Source: Dillenia suffruticosa
Taxonomy: Eukaryota; Streptophyta; Magnoliopsida; Dilleniales; Dilleniaceae
DNA length: 64,000 nucleotides
Direction: 5' to 3'
NCBI GenBank assembly: GCA_033439265.1
Contig: JAVTVX010000012.1
Location: 37,537,261 to 37,601,260 of the forward strand
Shown here: positions 1 through 10,063 of the stretch, piece by piece
How positions within the stretch are numbered: the stretch's first letter is position 1
Layout of the letters: every line of letters starts with the position of its first letter
Program-made: the position numbers and the translations under genes
Notes under the pieces: model-generated
The model's input: only the letters and a program-made list of their open reading frames with translations
Told to the model about the DNA's origin: nothing
Databases searched by the model: none

Positions 1-1
1 T

Positions 2-853
2 CTAGGAATAAAACTAACCTATTGTCACAATGGGCTAGTTCTCTCCCAAAGAAAATATATGCTTGATCTGTTCTAGGAAACAGGGAAATTAGGAGCAAAA
101 CCAGCATGTAGTCCCGTTTCTACATCCGAACCCTTAGTTGATGATGATGAACCATATGAAGACATTGAAAAATATCAAAAACTTGTAGAAAGATTGATTT
201 ATCTCACAATAACCAGACCCGATATCTCCTATGCCGTGAGTAGGATTAGCCAACATATGCATGGACCTAAAAGACAACACAGGAGAGCAGCTGAACGAGT
301 GCTCCATTACCTTAAAGGTTCTCCCGGGCTAGGAATATGGATGAAGAAAAACGGGATCTCAGAAATCGAAGGATACTGCGATGCAGATTGGGCAGGAGAT
401 ACCTTGGATCGGAAGTCTACCTCGGGATATTGCATGTTCGTGGGAGGAAACTTGGTTACATGGAAAAGCAAAAAGCAACATGTGGTGTCTCGTTCAAGCG
501 CTGAAGCCGAGTATAAGGCCATGAAATCCGCTGCTAGTGAGATAGTTTGGCTTAAAGCCTTAGTAGAAGACTTAGGGTTTGAAGTTTCCACCCCTATCAA
601 ACTCCATTGTGACAATCAATCTGCCATCCATATTGCCACCAATCCCGTATTTTATGAACGAACAAAACACATAGAGGTAGATTGTCACTTCATCCGCCAA
701 AAAAGTGGAAGAAAAGTTAATTGCCACTCCTCATATTGATGGAAGACTACAACTTGCAGACATCTTCACTAAAGGAGGAACTGCAGCTCATCTATAAGAA
801 ATAATGAGCAAGTTGAGTACTATTGATATCTACGTACCCAACTTGAGGGGAAG
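2..853 (+). pseudogene. Ty1/copia polyprotein 3' end (RT tail and RNase H), broken
   Basis: This is the C-terminal part of a copia polyprotein, which copies element RNA into DNA. The frame opens at base 2 with the end of the reverse transcriptase domain, including the ITRPDISYAV block near 210-240. It continues through RNase H: DADWAGD near 380, KSTSGY near 415, SRSSAEAEY near 490, and the KHIEVDCHFIR block near 665-700. A TAG at 74-76 interrupts the frame, one extra A in the A-run near 700 shifts it, and a further stop lies near 793. The purine-rich stretch at 843-853 is the polypurine tract, directly before the LTR. The 5' part of the element lies outside the window. The longest open piece is 194-739. 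The family is clear and the copy is dead. Confidence 0.92.
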
Positions 854-1276
854 TGTTGAAGATAAGCATGACAAGATCAATAAATCAAGATCATTGGCCC
901 ATCTCCCAAGCCCAAATGGAGAACTTATCCTGCCCAAGGAGCTGCACAAACAGGCCCAAAGAAGGGCCTTATTATGGCCCAAGAAGGGAGGGCCCAAGCC
1001 CTCCCCCAACAGCTAGTTTACTAGCTGTTGGAAAGAGGGCTCCAACGGCTAGTAAACTAGCCGTTCGGGACCCTCCAACAGCCAGAAATATGGCTGTTGG
1101 AGGTCCACTCTCTTTCCCTTTAAGTCCTCATTTTTTTCTATAAATAGTCTAATGGATTTCCTTTGTTTCTCATGAACAAAAGTTCAAACAATGCTAGTTT
1201 TTTGTTCTCTCAATGCAATAAAATTCTGCTGTCTCTTTTCATCATAGTTTGTGTTTTTTATTTCAAAATTCCAACA
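854..1276 (+). mobile_element. 3' LTR of the copia element
   Basis: This 423-bp LTR begins TGTTG right after the polypurine tract and ends CAACA, a perfect short terminal inverted repeat. A TATA box (CTATAAATA) lies at 1138-1146. The part between about 1010 and 1105 holds three related inverted-repeat units of the form AACAGCTAGTTTACTAGCTGTTGG. The target duplication cannot be checked because the 5' LTR is outside the window. Confidence 0.85.
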
Positions 1277-2340
1277 AAAGAGAGAACAAAAGAGACAGAT
1301 GATGTGGAGAGGAAGACAATGCAAACTGAGGAAGAATGCTAAGAAATTAGACATCAGCATCAAGTGGTTTTCTTCCTCTTTTCTTATTCTTTCCCACTTG
1401 ATTTCCTTTCTTCTTCTTTCTTTCTCTTCAAAAGTCCATTTTCATGTCATTATGCTGCTAAAATTTCATAAGATTTTTTTTTTTTTTTGGCTATGTTGTT
1501 TTCATTTGGCATTAGGCATGAAACATCAGACTACGTTTTTTAAGATTAATGAAATATACTTAGTGAAAAATATGACTTTACATGATAATTTAGTATTTTG
1601 TTTTTCATTTTGATTTTCTAATGACCTATATATTATAATAGTATTATATACATGTATTTTATCGCATAGCATCTTTCTTCACTTGAGTGAGTGCCTGGCA
1701 CCTTAATCATTTGAGCTTTTTAGCGCCTATTTTTGACATCACTGATTTGGATATATAAATATTTTTCAGTTTTTCTATCAACTTTTTAAAACTTTATACC
1801 TAATTTTGGAGTAAAGGGAGACAGAGGAGGAAAAAAGAAAAAAAAAAGATACGACACGCAATAAGCACCATTCCTCCACATCTCTTTTAGGTTTGAACTT
1901 CTCCTGGGACTGGGACATGGATTGAGTGCTACAGGCGAGAATGCTGCTATTTTGAGAAGGAATTGATCCTAGATTCCAAATCTGATAGATCTTCATGTTA
2001 TATTTAAACATCCATAACAACATATGTGCTTTAAATTTAAGGTTGTACCTAGTGGAAGCTACATTGTATAGTCCAAGATTGTTGCAACAGTACCTTACAG
2101 GATTTTGGAGGCTCACTTAGTCCAATATGCTGATGACAGTGAGGAAAATGTAGCAAATGCTAGTCACCCACTAGTAAAAGCCAAAAGTATCAAGATGGTA
2201 AGTGGGTGAGTTGGGGGGAGAGGGGTAAAAAGAGGAGAGCATCCCAATATTTGATTTTACTAACAATAAGATCTAAGCCCGTAAAAGAAACAGATTTTGA
2301 TAACAAGAACAGATAGTTTACTTACCAACACCAAATTTTA
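1277..2340. other. AT-rich spacer, no gene recognised
   Basis: The stretch holds homopolymer T and A runs (near 1480-1496 and 1833-1849) and short open frames without family features. On the minus strand it does not contain the second exon expected for the beta-glucanase at 2408-2763: no V-G-N-E-P-type motif is seen. If the gene is intact, this is probably intron. Confidence 0.5.
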
Positions 2341-2407
2341 TGAGTGGGAATTTCAGGGGAAAGAGGAATTTTGTTTTGGGGGGGGGAAGGAGGGGAGAGT
2401 GGCGTAC

Positions 2408-2763
2408 CGGATCTCGACGCCGCCTTTAATCAAGTAAGAGGAGACATTTTGGCGGACCCAGGAGTCGGAAGCGACGGAGGAGGAGCTGAGGACGGGGAGC
2501 ATGTCATTGGGAATGCCGACCATGACCTGAATGCCGGAGGCGGCGAGGGAGCGGAGGACGAGGGGGTCGGCGTCGAAGAGCTTCACCTTCTGAATGCGAT
2601 TGTCCTTGAGAAGGGGCACCACCGTGGAAGGGGTGAGCCTGTGGTTGGAGATGGTACCCCAGTTCACTCCTATCCCCGTCGAGCTCAACTCCCCTATCAA
2701 CAACACCCATATCCATATCATCAAATTCACAAGAACAAGCTCTCTCCCCAGCATTCCCCGCAT
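2408..2763 (-). CDS. Glucan endo-1,3-beta-glucosidase (GH17), exon 1 only
   Basis: Exon 1 of a plant family-17 glycoside hydrolase, a secreted enzyme that cleaves beta-1,3-glucan (callose) in the wall and at plasmodesmata. It starts at the ATG at 2763. A hydrophobic signal peptide covers about residues 1-28 (LVLVNLMIWIWVLLIG core). The mature GH17 N-terminus follows: GIGVNWGTISNHRL, then KVKLFDADPLVLRSL, GIQVMVGIPNDML and WVRQNVSSYL. After residue 118 the coding sequence meets a GT donor (CCG|GTACGC, junction 2408/2407) in phase 2, inside the Arg codon that normally precedes the Y-V-A-V-G-N-E-P segment. The catalytic residues would be in exon 2, which is not found down to the copia element. 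The gene either continues beyond the left edge, with copia in its intron, or is truncated. A GA/CT microsatellite at 2787-2824 lies in the probable 5' UTR. Confidence 0.85.
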
Positions 2764-2787
2764 TTTATTCTACCAGTCTCGCGCGTG

Positions 2788-2819
<32 letters not shown>

Positions 2820-3580
2820 CTCTGTCTCAGAGCCACACACACCTGCAGCACTTTCTTCAGATCTCAGAATATGTTGAGAGAGTAGCCAGAAGCTCACTCT
2901 GCAGTGCCCACCGAGAACCAAAAACGTTTCTCACCGTGAGGAGGCGTACAGTTGTGTTGTCGGTACACTGTAACAGCTTAAGATGGGCAAAAAAAAAAAA
3001 AGGGTAAAGTGTAAACTGTGAAGGGAAGGACACCCGCCCCATCTCTGTTCAATCTTGAAAATTTTTAATTTGCTAAACTAAAAAGACTTAAACCCGGCCC
3101 CGCTCCCTCGCCCGCCTCATTCCATCGTCCCACTCTCTCCAATTTTTCCTTCAACCAAGGAAATTATTTGAAGTGATGATTGCGGTTGGTGCATTAGGAA
3201 CCTCAAGAGGTGGAAGGGCGGTTGGATGGGTTTACGGTTTCAAAAAGTTAAAAGGCGACAATATCTCTTTCAGGCTTAAATATTTAAAAGGATTAGGATT
3301 TAAAACTTAAGATATATATATATATATATTCATAATATCTTATAAATTATAAATCTTGTGACACACCGACTTTACCATACCAAATTATCACCTTAGAATC
3401 TCCTGGAACCATGAAGAGCTAAATTTCGGTTTAAACTAATATTGAGTAACCTCCCCATATATATATATATATATATATATATTTTGTATCTTAGTTTAGC
3501 TACGGCTTAATATATGAGATTTTACCTCAACAAAATCTAGACTACTAGACCAATATTATAACATCCATATATATATGGGA
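2764..3580. other. Upstream region of the GH17 exon, with microsatellites
   Basis: On the minus strand this is promoter and 5' UTR territory for the beta-glucanase. It contains a CT microsatellite at 2787-2824, an A run at 2990-3001, and TA repeats at about 3311-3329 and 3459-3482. No clear TATA box or start site could be picked. Confidence 0.4.
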
Positions 3581-3837
3581 GTGCGAAACTGGTTTGAGTG
3601 CGAATCGGTGTGGGTTCGAATCTCAGATTTAAGGCTATGAGATATTAAAGTGATAACCACCGGATCACAATATATTGTGTGGTTATTTTTTTATTTTTTT
3701 ATTTTATTTTTCTCTCTCATTGTTTTCTAAAATAAAATAAAATTTTAAAATTTATATTATTTATTTGAATTGAAATAATATTTATAAAGTTTATTTTAAA
3801 TCATATATGATTTGTAATTGGGTTTAAAGTGTATACG

Positions 3838-3925
3838 CGCACACACACACACATATATATATATGCAAGCATGTATGTATGTATGTATGTATGTATGCAT
3901 GCATGCATGTATGTATGTATGCACA
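3838..3925. repeat. Compound microsatellite (CA)n(TA)n(ATGT)n
   Basis: A run of CA repeats passes into TA repeats and then into ATGT/GCAT tetranucleotides. It lies in the unpaired centre of the inverted-repeat element. Confidence 0.85.
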
Positions 3926-4458
3926 TTAACTGAAATTTTATTTGACCAAGTAAATAAAATGCTATTGCATCGATGGAAGCTCTAATATTTTTATTTTTTA
4001 TTATTTTTTTTCAAGTAAATAAAAAATCTTATAAAAAGTCAAGTTAAAATGGTGGTCTGAAAAACGTTTTCTATACAAATAAAATTTTAGTCTATTTTAA
4101 TAAAAGTTTTATTTATATAATAGCATTTATTACTTAGAAAAGTAAATATATAGATAGAAAATAAAATTATGTACACAAATTTTGTTTGTACAGTAATAGA
4201 TGCATGAGCCCTAGTCAATGCAACAAAGCAGTGCAATCTTCTTAGCAGTCTTGTGACATGCTTAGCATGCTTTTGTCCATGCAAAAACATTCTACAATTT
4301 ATTTGAATTTTTTTATAATTATGAATTTTTAAAATTTATATTATATTATTTTATTTATACGGTTTTAAAATCCATATTTTTTGTATGATTTTAAAATAAA
4401 ATTCCTTATAAATAATTATCTTGATGCTAGAAAAATTTTATTTTAAAAATAAAATTTC

Positions 4459-4750
4459 ATATAACAACAACAATAATAACTAACTAAACCTTAATTCTAA
4501 TACTTAGGGTTGGCCATTTGAGAGACAAGTTGAAAAATATAGAGAAAAGAAAAATGATATAAAGAAATAAAAATAATAAAATAAATAAAAATAAAAATAA
4601 AAATAGAAATACAATAAAAAAGAAATATATATATAAATAGAAATGAAATAACATAAAATAAAACTAAAACGAAAAAGAAAAAGAAAAAGAAAAAAAATAG
4701 CTAAATGAATAAATCAATAGATAAATATTTAAAATATATTGGTTTAAAAA
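4459..4750 (-). mobile_element. Degenerate RTE-type LINE 3' end
   Basis: A CAA-rich tail at 4463-4480 precedes sequence ending in GGGTTGGCCAT near 4508-4517. It then runs through A-rich DNA to AATAAATCAATAGATAAATAT at about 4708-4728. The same order (CAA repeats, GGGGTCGGCCATGA, A-rich DNA, the same AATAGATAAATAT string) occurs at 16478-16650 in the better-preserved RTE LINE. This is therefore a second, more decayed 3' UTR of that family. No coding part remains. Confidence 0.65.
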
Positions 4751-5835
4751 TAAAATTTCATATGAATTTTTAAAAATTGAAGTTTTATATAAACTCGAGA
4801 TTCTAAATTTAAATTCAAATAAATAATATAAATTTTAAAAATTTATTTTATTTTAGAAAACAAGGAAAGAAAAAATTAAATAAAAAAAATAAAAAAGTAC
4901 ACAAGATATTGTGGTTCAGTGGTTATCATTTCAATATTTCATAATCTCAAATCTGAGACTAAAATTCACGTATTTATATTTCTGTAACAAAAAAAAGAGT
5001 GGGTGCGAAATCGGTTCGAGTGTAAAGTCGGTGCGCGCTCAAACCAGTTTCGCACTATCAGTACTTTAGGAAAGTAAAAAAGAATGATATTTAAATAATT
5101 TTTTAAAAATTTACAATAATTAATTTAATAACCCTACCCAGAGGTGTTTCGTTTATTCTTTTTGATACCATGCAAGCATGAAAACAGGATCAATATCCTC
5201 CGGCTCATTTCTACATAAATCACAAGCATCATCTTTTAGATTCAGTGTTGAGGTTTGGTAAATAGCTTAGTCCGTACAAGAAGCTACAAGAAATACTGAA
5301 TTATGTAGCCAAATAAAATACATCAAACCATCATTCTCTGGAATCTCCTGTTTGGCTATTCATTCAGTTATATTTTAGCCACCCACTACAATAAAAAGGA
5401 CAAATACCAGCGGCTGCCAAAACCATTGGCATTTGTGGGCCTTTTTCGCCGAAAAAAGAAGCCGTCGGTAAATGTGGGTCGATACTAGCGGTTTGTGCTA
5501 GTCGTTGGTAAAGTTCTATCTATGCCAGCGGCTAATTGCTTTTGATCACTAGGCTAGCGGCTAACTGCTTTTGACCACTAGAATAGTTCGATTTATACGA
5601 GCGGCTTCATAAGCCGCTGGCAAAGGTCCTTTTAAGAAGTCCCCCAACTCCTCTATCCTCTCTCGAAATCACAAATCCCCTTCTTCCCAAATCGTGAATC
5701 CCTCTGTCCCCCTCTCTCGATTGATATCTCTTCCTTTGGCTATGAATCGAGCATTGAGTTTTTGATTGTAAAAAGGTACTATCCAAGAACTCTCTCTAAA
5801 CTAAAACCCTAATTCGAATCAATCGATATCTCTAA

Positions 5836-6709
5836 GTTTTGTATCGATATATCTTAAAAAAAAAATTAAAACATCACTCGCTGTAAAAAAATTCAAAAAA
5901 TAACACAATATATCGAATTTTTAAGACTCGATATGTCTTTTTCCGCCCTCTGCGTGCATGCTGTTTCTCACTCTCTCCCTCTCCTGAACTCTCTCCCTTT
6001 GCCTTGGGGTGGGTCCCATCCCCTTCTCTCTTTGATTTAAAAGGGGGAGGGAGAAAGAGGGGGTGGGACCTACCCCCTCCCTCTCTCTCTCCCCCGAAAT
6101 GTTTCTGGGAGAGAGTTCGGGAGAGGGAGAGGGAGAGGGAGAGAGAGAGAGAGCGCGTAGAGGGCGGGAAGAGACATGTCGAGTCTTCCGGGGGTGTCAT
6201 ATAGATAGTTTCTTTAAGATCACCATGGAGAAAAGTATTTTTGATGTCTCTTTGTCGAAGTGGCCAGCCCTGTGAAGCAGTAATCGCCAGGATGGTTCAG
6301 ATAGTAGTCATCTTGGATACAGGGGCATATGTCTCCTCATACTCGACCCCATACTCTTACCGATTACTCAAAGCAACCAATATGGCTTTATAGCATGCTA
6401 GAGTCCCATCAGAGTTAATTTTAACCGAGTAAACCCACTTACACCCAATAAGTTTGATTTTGGGTGGATATGGAACAATATCCCAAGTATGATTTTCCTG
6501 AAGAGCTCGAAGTTTCTCTTACATAACTTGCTGCCAACACTCATGTTTAATAATATACAGTTTGTTATAATCAAAATACAAATCAAGACTCGACATGCAT
6601 GAAAAATGCATGTCGAATTTTCAACACTCGACATGTTATGTTATTTTTGGAATTTTTTTATTGGGGTGATGTTTTAAATTTTTTTTAAAGATACATCAGT
6701 ACAATACTC
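5836..6709. repeat. Nested inverted-repeat (foldback) block
   Basis: Two levels of inverted repeat are visible. The outer arms are about 5836-5985 and 6560-6709; both contain, in opposite orientation, a GAT.TATCTT then A-run then TTAAAACATCAC string and a GACTCGA.ATG motif. The inner arms are about 5918-6040 and 6050-6190. They share AAGACTCGA.ATGTCT, CCGCCCTCT and GAACTCTCTCCC, and could fold into one hairpin of roughly 270 nt. The copia fragment fills most of the space between the inner hairpin and the right outer arm. Open frames here are CT/GA repeat artefacts. Confidence 0.65.
6185..6548 (-). pseudogene. Copia reverse-transcriptase fragment inside CACTA
   Basis: Read on the minus strand, the stretch gives the start of a copia reverse transcriptase with several stops. 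The blocks, in order, are LRALQENHTWDIVPYPP, IKLIGCKWVYSVKINSDGTL, EYGVEYEETYAPVSKM and FLHGDLKE. It is bounded on the right by sequence near 6548 and on the left by the foldback hairpin at about 6185. No LTR accompanies it, so it is an isolated internal fragment carried by the CACTA element. Confidence 0.8.
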
Positions 6710-7285
6710 TGATCCCTCTTTCCCTCTTTCTCTCTTTTTATGTCTTTACCTTTTTAATTTCTCTGCGATTTTGATAATCATTTACAATTTTCACACTCGA
6801 AGATTCAAGGTGCCATCGTTTCATCCTCGATGTCTTATTGCCGCTTCGTTTTCTCCACCATTAGCCACTGTCTATTCATCTTCTGTGCTCAACCATTCAT
6901 CTTTCTCTACCATCTTCAGTTCCCCTGGTTTTGTTTGATCGCCTTCATCTAATTTGCCTCTGAGTTTCGATCACCACAATCACCGTTGGTCATCGTCTTT
7001 GATCGTTGCTGTGAAGCTTCGATTCTTCGCTTCAACTCTACCGTCTTCTTCTCTTCTATTGCCACCGATTGAATAGGTCTTTGCCGCCGTAGTCCATCGT
7101 GTTCTATTCGACTTCGATTGTTCCACCTCTCTTCAATTCAAACACCATCTCCACAGTTTGATTTTGGTCACATGTTTGATTAATCATTGCTCCTCTTTGT
7201 CCTGCAAATGAGTAATCACATAAATGAAAGCCTAATCTTTATTTCAGTTACTACTTTCCTTCTAAATATTTTCATTTTTATGTAG

Positions 7286-7463
7286 ATTCTTGGACCTTAT
7301 AGCGAGTGTCAGCCAATTCCATTAAATGAGGTTATTACTTCAGCTATTGTGAAGAAAGCTTATAGGAAGGCAACTCTTTGTGTCCATTCTGATAAATTAC
7401 AATAGCGGGGTGCAAGCATTTAACAGAAGTACATCCATGAAAAGGTTTTTTGATCTTCTAAAG
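7286..7463 (+). pseudogene. Captured auxilin-like J-domain exon
   Basis: In plant auxilin-type proteins this exon encodes the start of the C-terminal J domain, which recruits Hsc70 for clathrin uncoating; JAC1 is a relative acting in chloroplast movement. The sequence gives ILGPYSECQPIPLNEVI, then VKKAYRKATLCVHSDKLQ and QKYIHEKVF. It is bounded by an AG acceptor (7284-7285) and a GT donor (7464-7465), so flanking intron was captured too. The Hsp70-activating HPD tripeptide is HSD here. Two in-frame stops (CAATAG; a TAA eight codons later) and a one-base insertion near 7450 break the frame. This looks like gene capture by the CACTA element. Confidence 0.8.
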
Positions 7464-7833
7464 GTGTGTGTCTAGCATCGCTTCATTCTCTCTATAGCCG
7501 GAAAAAAGGATGATTTATGTAGTTGAAAAAGAAATGCAGTCACTTTAGAGTTGTTTTTTGGGAAAGAAAACATGTTTGGTAAAATATTATATCAGGTTGG
7601 TTTGTTTTTATTCTGGTTTTTTTTATTGTTGTTATCTTTGGCATATTATTAAATACATGTAGACCATAATTTTCATTATAAAAATAAGCAAATACATCAA
7701 AGCCTACAATATTTAAATATACATCTTTTGTTTTTCCTACATTGTAGTTAATTATTTTCTTATTGTATATATTTAAAAATCAATTAATTTATTTTATATT
7801 ATGTGCTGGTTTCTTGAATATTATCATAAGATA

Positions 7834-7972
7834 AATAAATCATGGATATATCTAGATACAAAATCAAGTCCACAATATGTTAAAGGAGCAAATGAGTTTT
7901 TAAACTTTGCATTTAAGAGTAACCCCCTGATGGAAAAATTTTGTGTCGGTGTGTAAAATGTTGGAGTGTTGT
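7834..7972 (+). pseudogene. TNP2 transposase N-terminal fragment (first copy)
   Basis: The frame reads KSWIYLDTKSSPQYVKGANE, FLNFAFKSNPLMEKF and a stop. This matches the start of the transposase-associated domain of plant TNP2/CACTA transposases, upstream of the usual CPC.KC zinc-binding motif. A related copy of this segment lies at 10072-10195, so the region was duplicated inside the element. A short minisatellite follows at 8020-8340, built on variants of GTATTGATGATTTAAGC. Confidence 0.75.
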
Positions 7973-10063
7973 CGCTCTAATTTTAAATTTGCCATCTGAG
8001 GGTTTCTGTTTCTAAATCCTAGAGTATTGATGATTTAAGCAGCCCTATGCTAATGATTTAAGCCTATGGTATTGATGATCCATGGAGCGAATTATGGATA
8101 TTTAAATGTTGTGAGTGTATTTTGGATATCTGAGTGTTTAAAAATCAGTGGAGTATTGATGATTTGCATTTTGTATTTTGCATTTTGGATATCTGAACCC
8201 TATACCGATTGAATATTACATTTATCAGCCCTATGCTGATAATATAAATCCTATAATTTTAAAATTTGCACACGAAATAATTTTAAACATCACCCAACCT
8301 ATGCTGATGATTTAAGCCTAGAGTATTGATGCACCTTTCCTCCATTTTAAGCAGTTAGTGAAGAAAATAATGTCTGATACACTTTACTTGAAATCATTTA
8401 TCTGCCATGCTAAGCGAAAGGGTAGGGATGTCTGATAAAATTTGTTGATGTTTGAAGAATTCTACCATTGATGGGGTTCAGAGTTTCACTGAGTCTTTTA
8501 TTGGGTCTTACCACGTGGCCTTCTTTCTTTTTCTTTTTCTTTTTTTTTTCTTTTTTTCCTTTTTCATATGAGAATGTGTTGTTTAGCTATAAGATGCTAT
8601 TATTACTGGAGCCTTCTTGTATTCAACGACTTAATTAAAGGCTTTGTTCAATGAATAGAACTTAATTGACTTCCGAAAGGTGAGTTGCCGATGCTATGAG
8701 ATGCTAGTAAAAAGATAATAGTAATAAGTGGGTTTAGAGACACAAAAGGTGAGTTGCCGCCGATCTCTTTTCTTTCTCTTTCTTTTGATCTTTCCTCGCA
8801 TGCAAAGTATTGATCTGATGGTTTCTTCATCGATTTAGATCTTACTGTTTTTTCTCCTCCTCATCTCTTCTTTGATTATGTTCTGTTGCATCATTTCAAT
8901 TCTTATGTTTGAGAGCATAATTTCAATTCGTGACTATTACAATTTTAATTAGATCTTCTTGCTAGAATTCTAGGGGTGGAGATCACGACATACTGATTTG
9001 ATAGGGTTTTTTTCACAGCAAAAAGGTACTTGTCTTCTCTTGTTTGATCCCTTCTGTTTTGGCAGTCAAACATAAAATTTTTGTGCTCGTAGTTTTTCCT
9101 GCGAGACATTGTAAATTGAGATGCCTTCCTGTTTAAGTTAATGAGGAAAATCCAGCCAAATTCATAAAATAAGACGTGATTATACATAGCTCCTATACGT
9201 AGTTGCAGTAAGGCAAAATGCAGTAAAATAACCATAATTTTCCACATTTACTGGAAATTTCTGGTTCTGCATCAGTTCTCTCTTCGATAGTTGAAAACTT
9301 TTGCATGTGATATATCGAACCCAAAAGTAGTTCCGATCCTAGCTCAAGGTGGCGAAAGTGAAATCAAGAACATATTCATCAACCAACTTGTATTTTCCAT
9401 GGGAGCAACTAGTGACATGCCTAGGTTGGGCTTTAGGGCTCTTCAGGGTGCTTCATGCTATGTAGAATAAATGTGTGGTTCTCTTTTCATTTTCCCCCCC
9501 TTTTTACATGATTACAAACACAGAAGATAAGTAAACTATGACTCCAGATGATGACTTTCTATTTTTGATAAGAAATGGTTTCCTGTGAACATGAAGCTAT
9601 GCAAGCAAACAACAAACACTTGGGCCATGCTCCAGAAACATAATATATCCATGAGAATATGGATGCAGAATCTTCTAAAAGCAGGGCTACATACTATTCA
9701 AAAAGGATATAGATGCCCAAGACCAAGAGTATCACAACATATGCACGCAGATAGACAAAGCACCATATTAGTATATATATTTGTATAAAAGAATGCATAT
9801 TTTGTATGTGCATCTTCTCAAAGCAGGGCATTGAGCGTCATGCTGCATTTCTGGTAAATGGAATTACTTGGCCTAGAGTTACCGGTAAATAGCTTCAGTT
9901 TTTTGCTGTTTGAACATTTAAGTCCACAATATAACCCAGTTTCTTTTTTCTTTACCCCGGGGGTTGTTCTACTTTTGAGATGGGATGGAAAAGAGTCTAA
10001 GGCTCTTATCTCATTCATTTGGACTGTTTATAAATGTTATGTGCTAGTTCCTTTAATATTATC

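Larger units (their letters stand above)
3581..5055. mobile_element. Long inverted-repeat element with tRNA-like arms
   Basis: The ends are an 18-bp perfect inverted repeat: GTGCGAAACTGGTTTGAG at 3581-3598 and its complement at 5038-5055. Imperfect complementarity extends about 220 bp inward on each side, for example the TAAAATTTATATTATTTATTTGAA block near 3745-3770 against 4790-4830. Each arm resembles a tRNA-derived SINE: a box-A-like GTGGTTATCA stretch (reverse of 3650-3660; forward at 4919-4928) followed by a box-B-like GATTCGAACCC (reverse of 3612-3622). The centre is AT-rich, with CA/TA/ATGT microsatellites at 3838-3921 and a LINE tail. No convincing target duplication was found. It may be one foldback element or two head-to-head SINE copies. 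Confidence 0.6.

Noticed and set aside
1251..1613. 120-codon plus-strand frame after the copia LTR
   Set aside because: Starts inside the LTR, has a T-run-driven hydrophobic composition and no family features.
2344..2877. 177-codon plus-strand frame antisense to the GH17 exon
   Set aside because: Shadow of the coding strand extended by a CT repeat; no family features.
3600..3670. Possible tRNA gene (GGTTCGAATC)
   Set aside because: Box-like motifs are present but no cloverleaf could be drawn, and the sequence is the arm of an inverted-repeat element.
5874..6275. Frames rich in SLSLSL or RERERE in the CACTA interior
   Set aside because: Caused by CT/GA low complexity inside an inverted repeat. 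Only the copia fragment at 6185-6548 is real homology.
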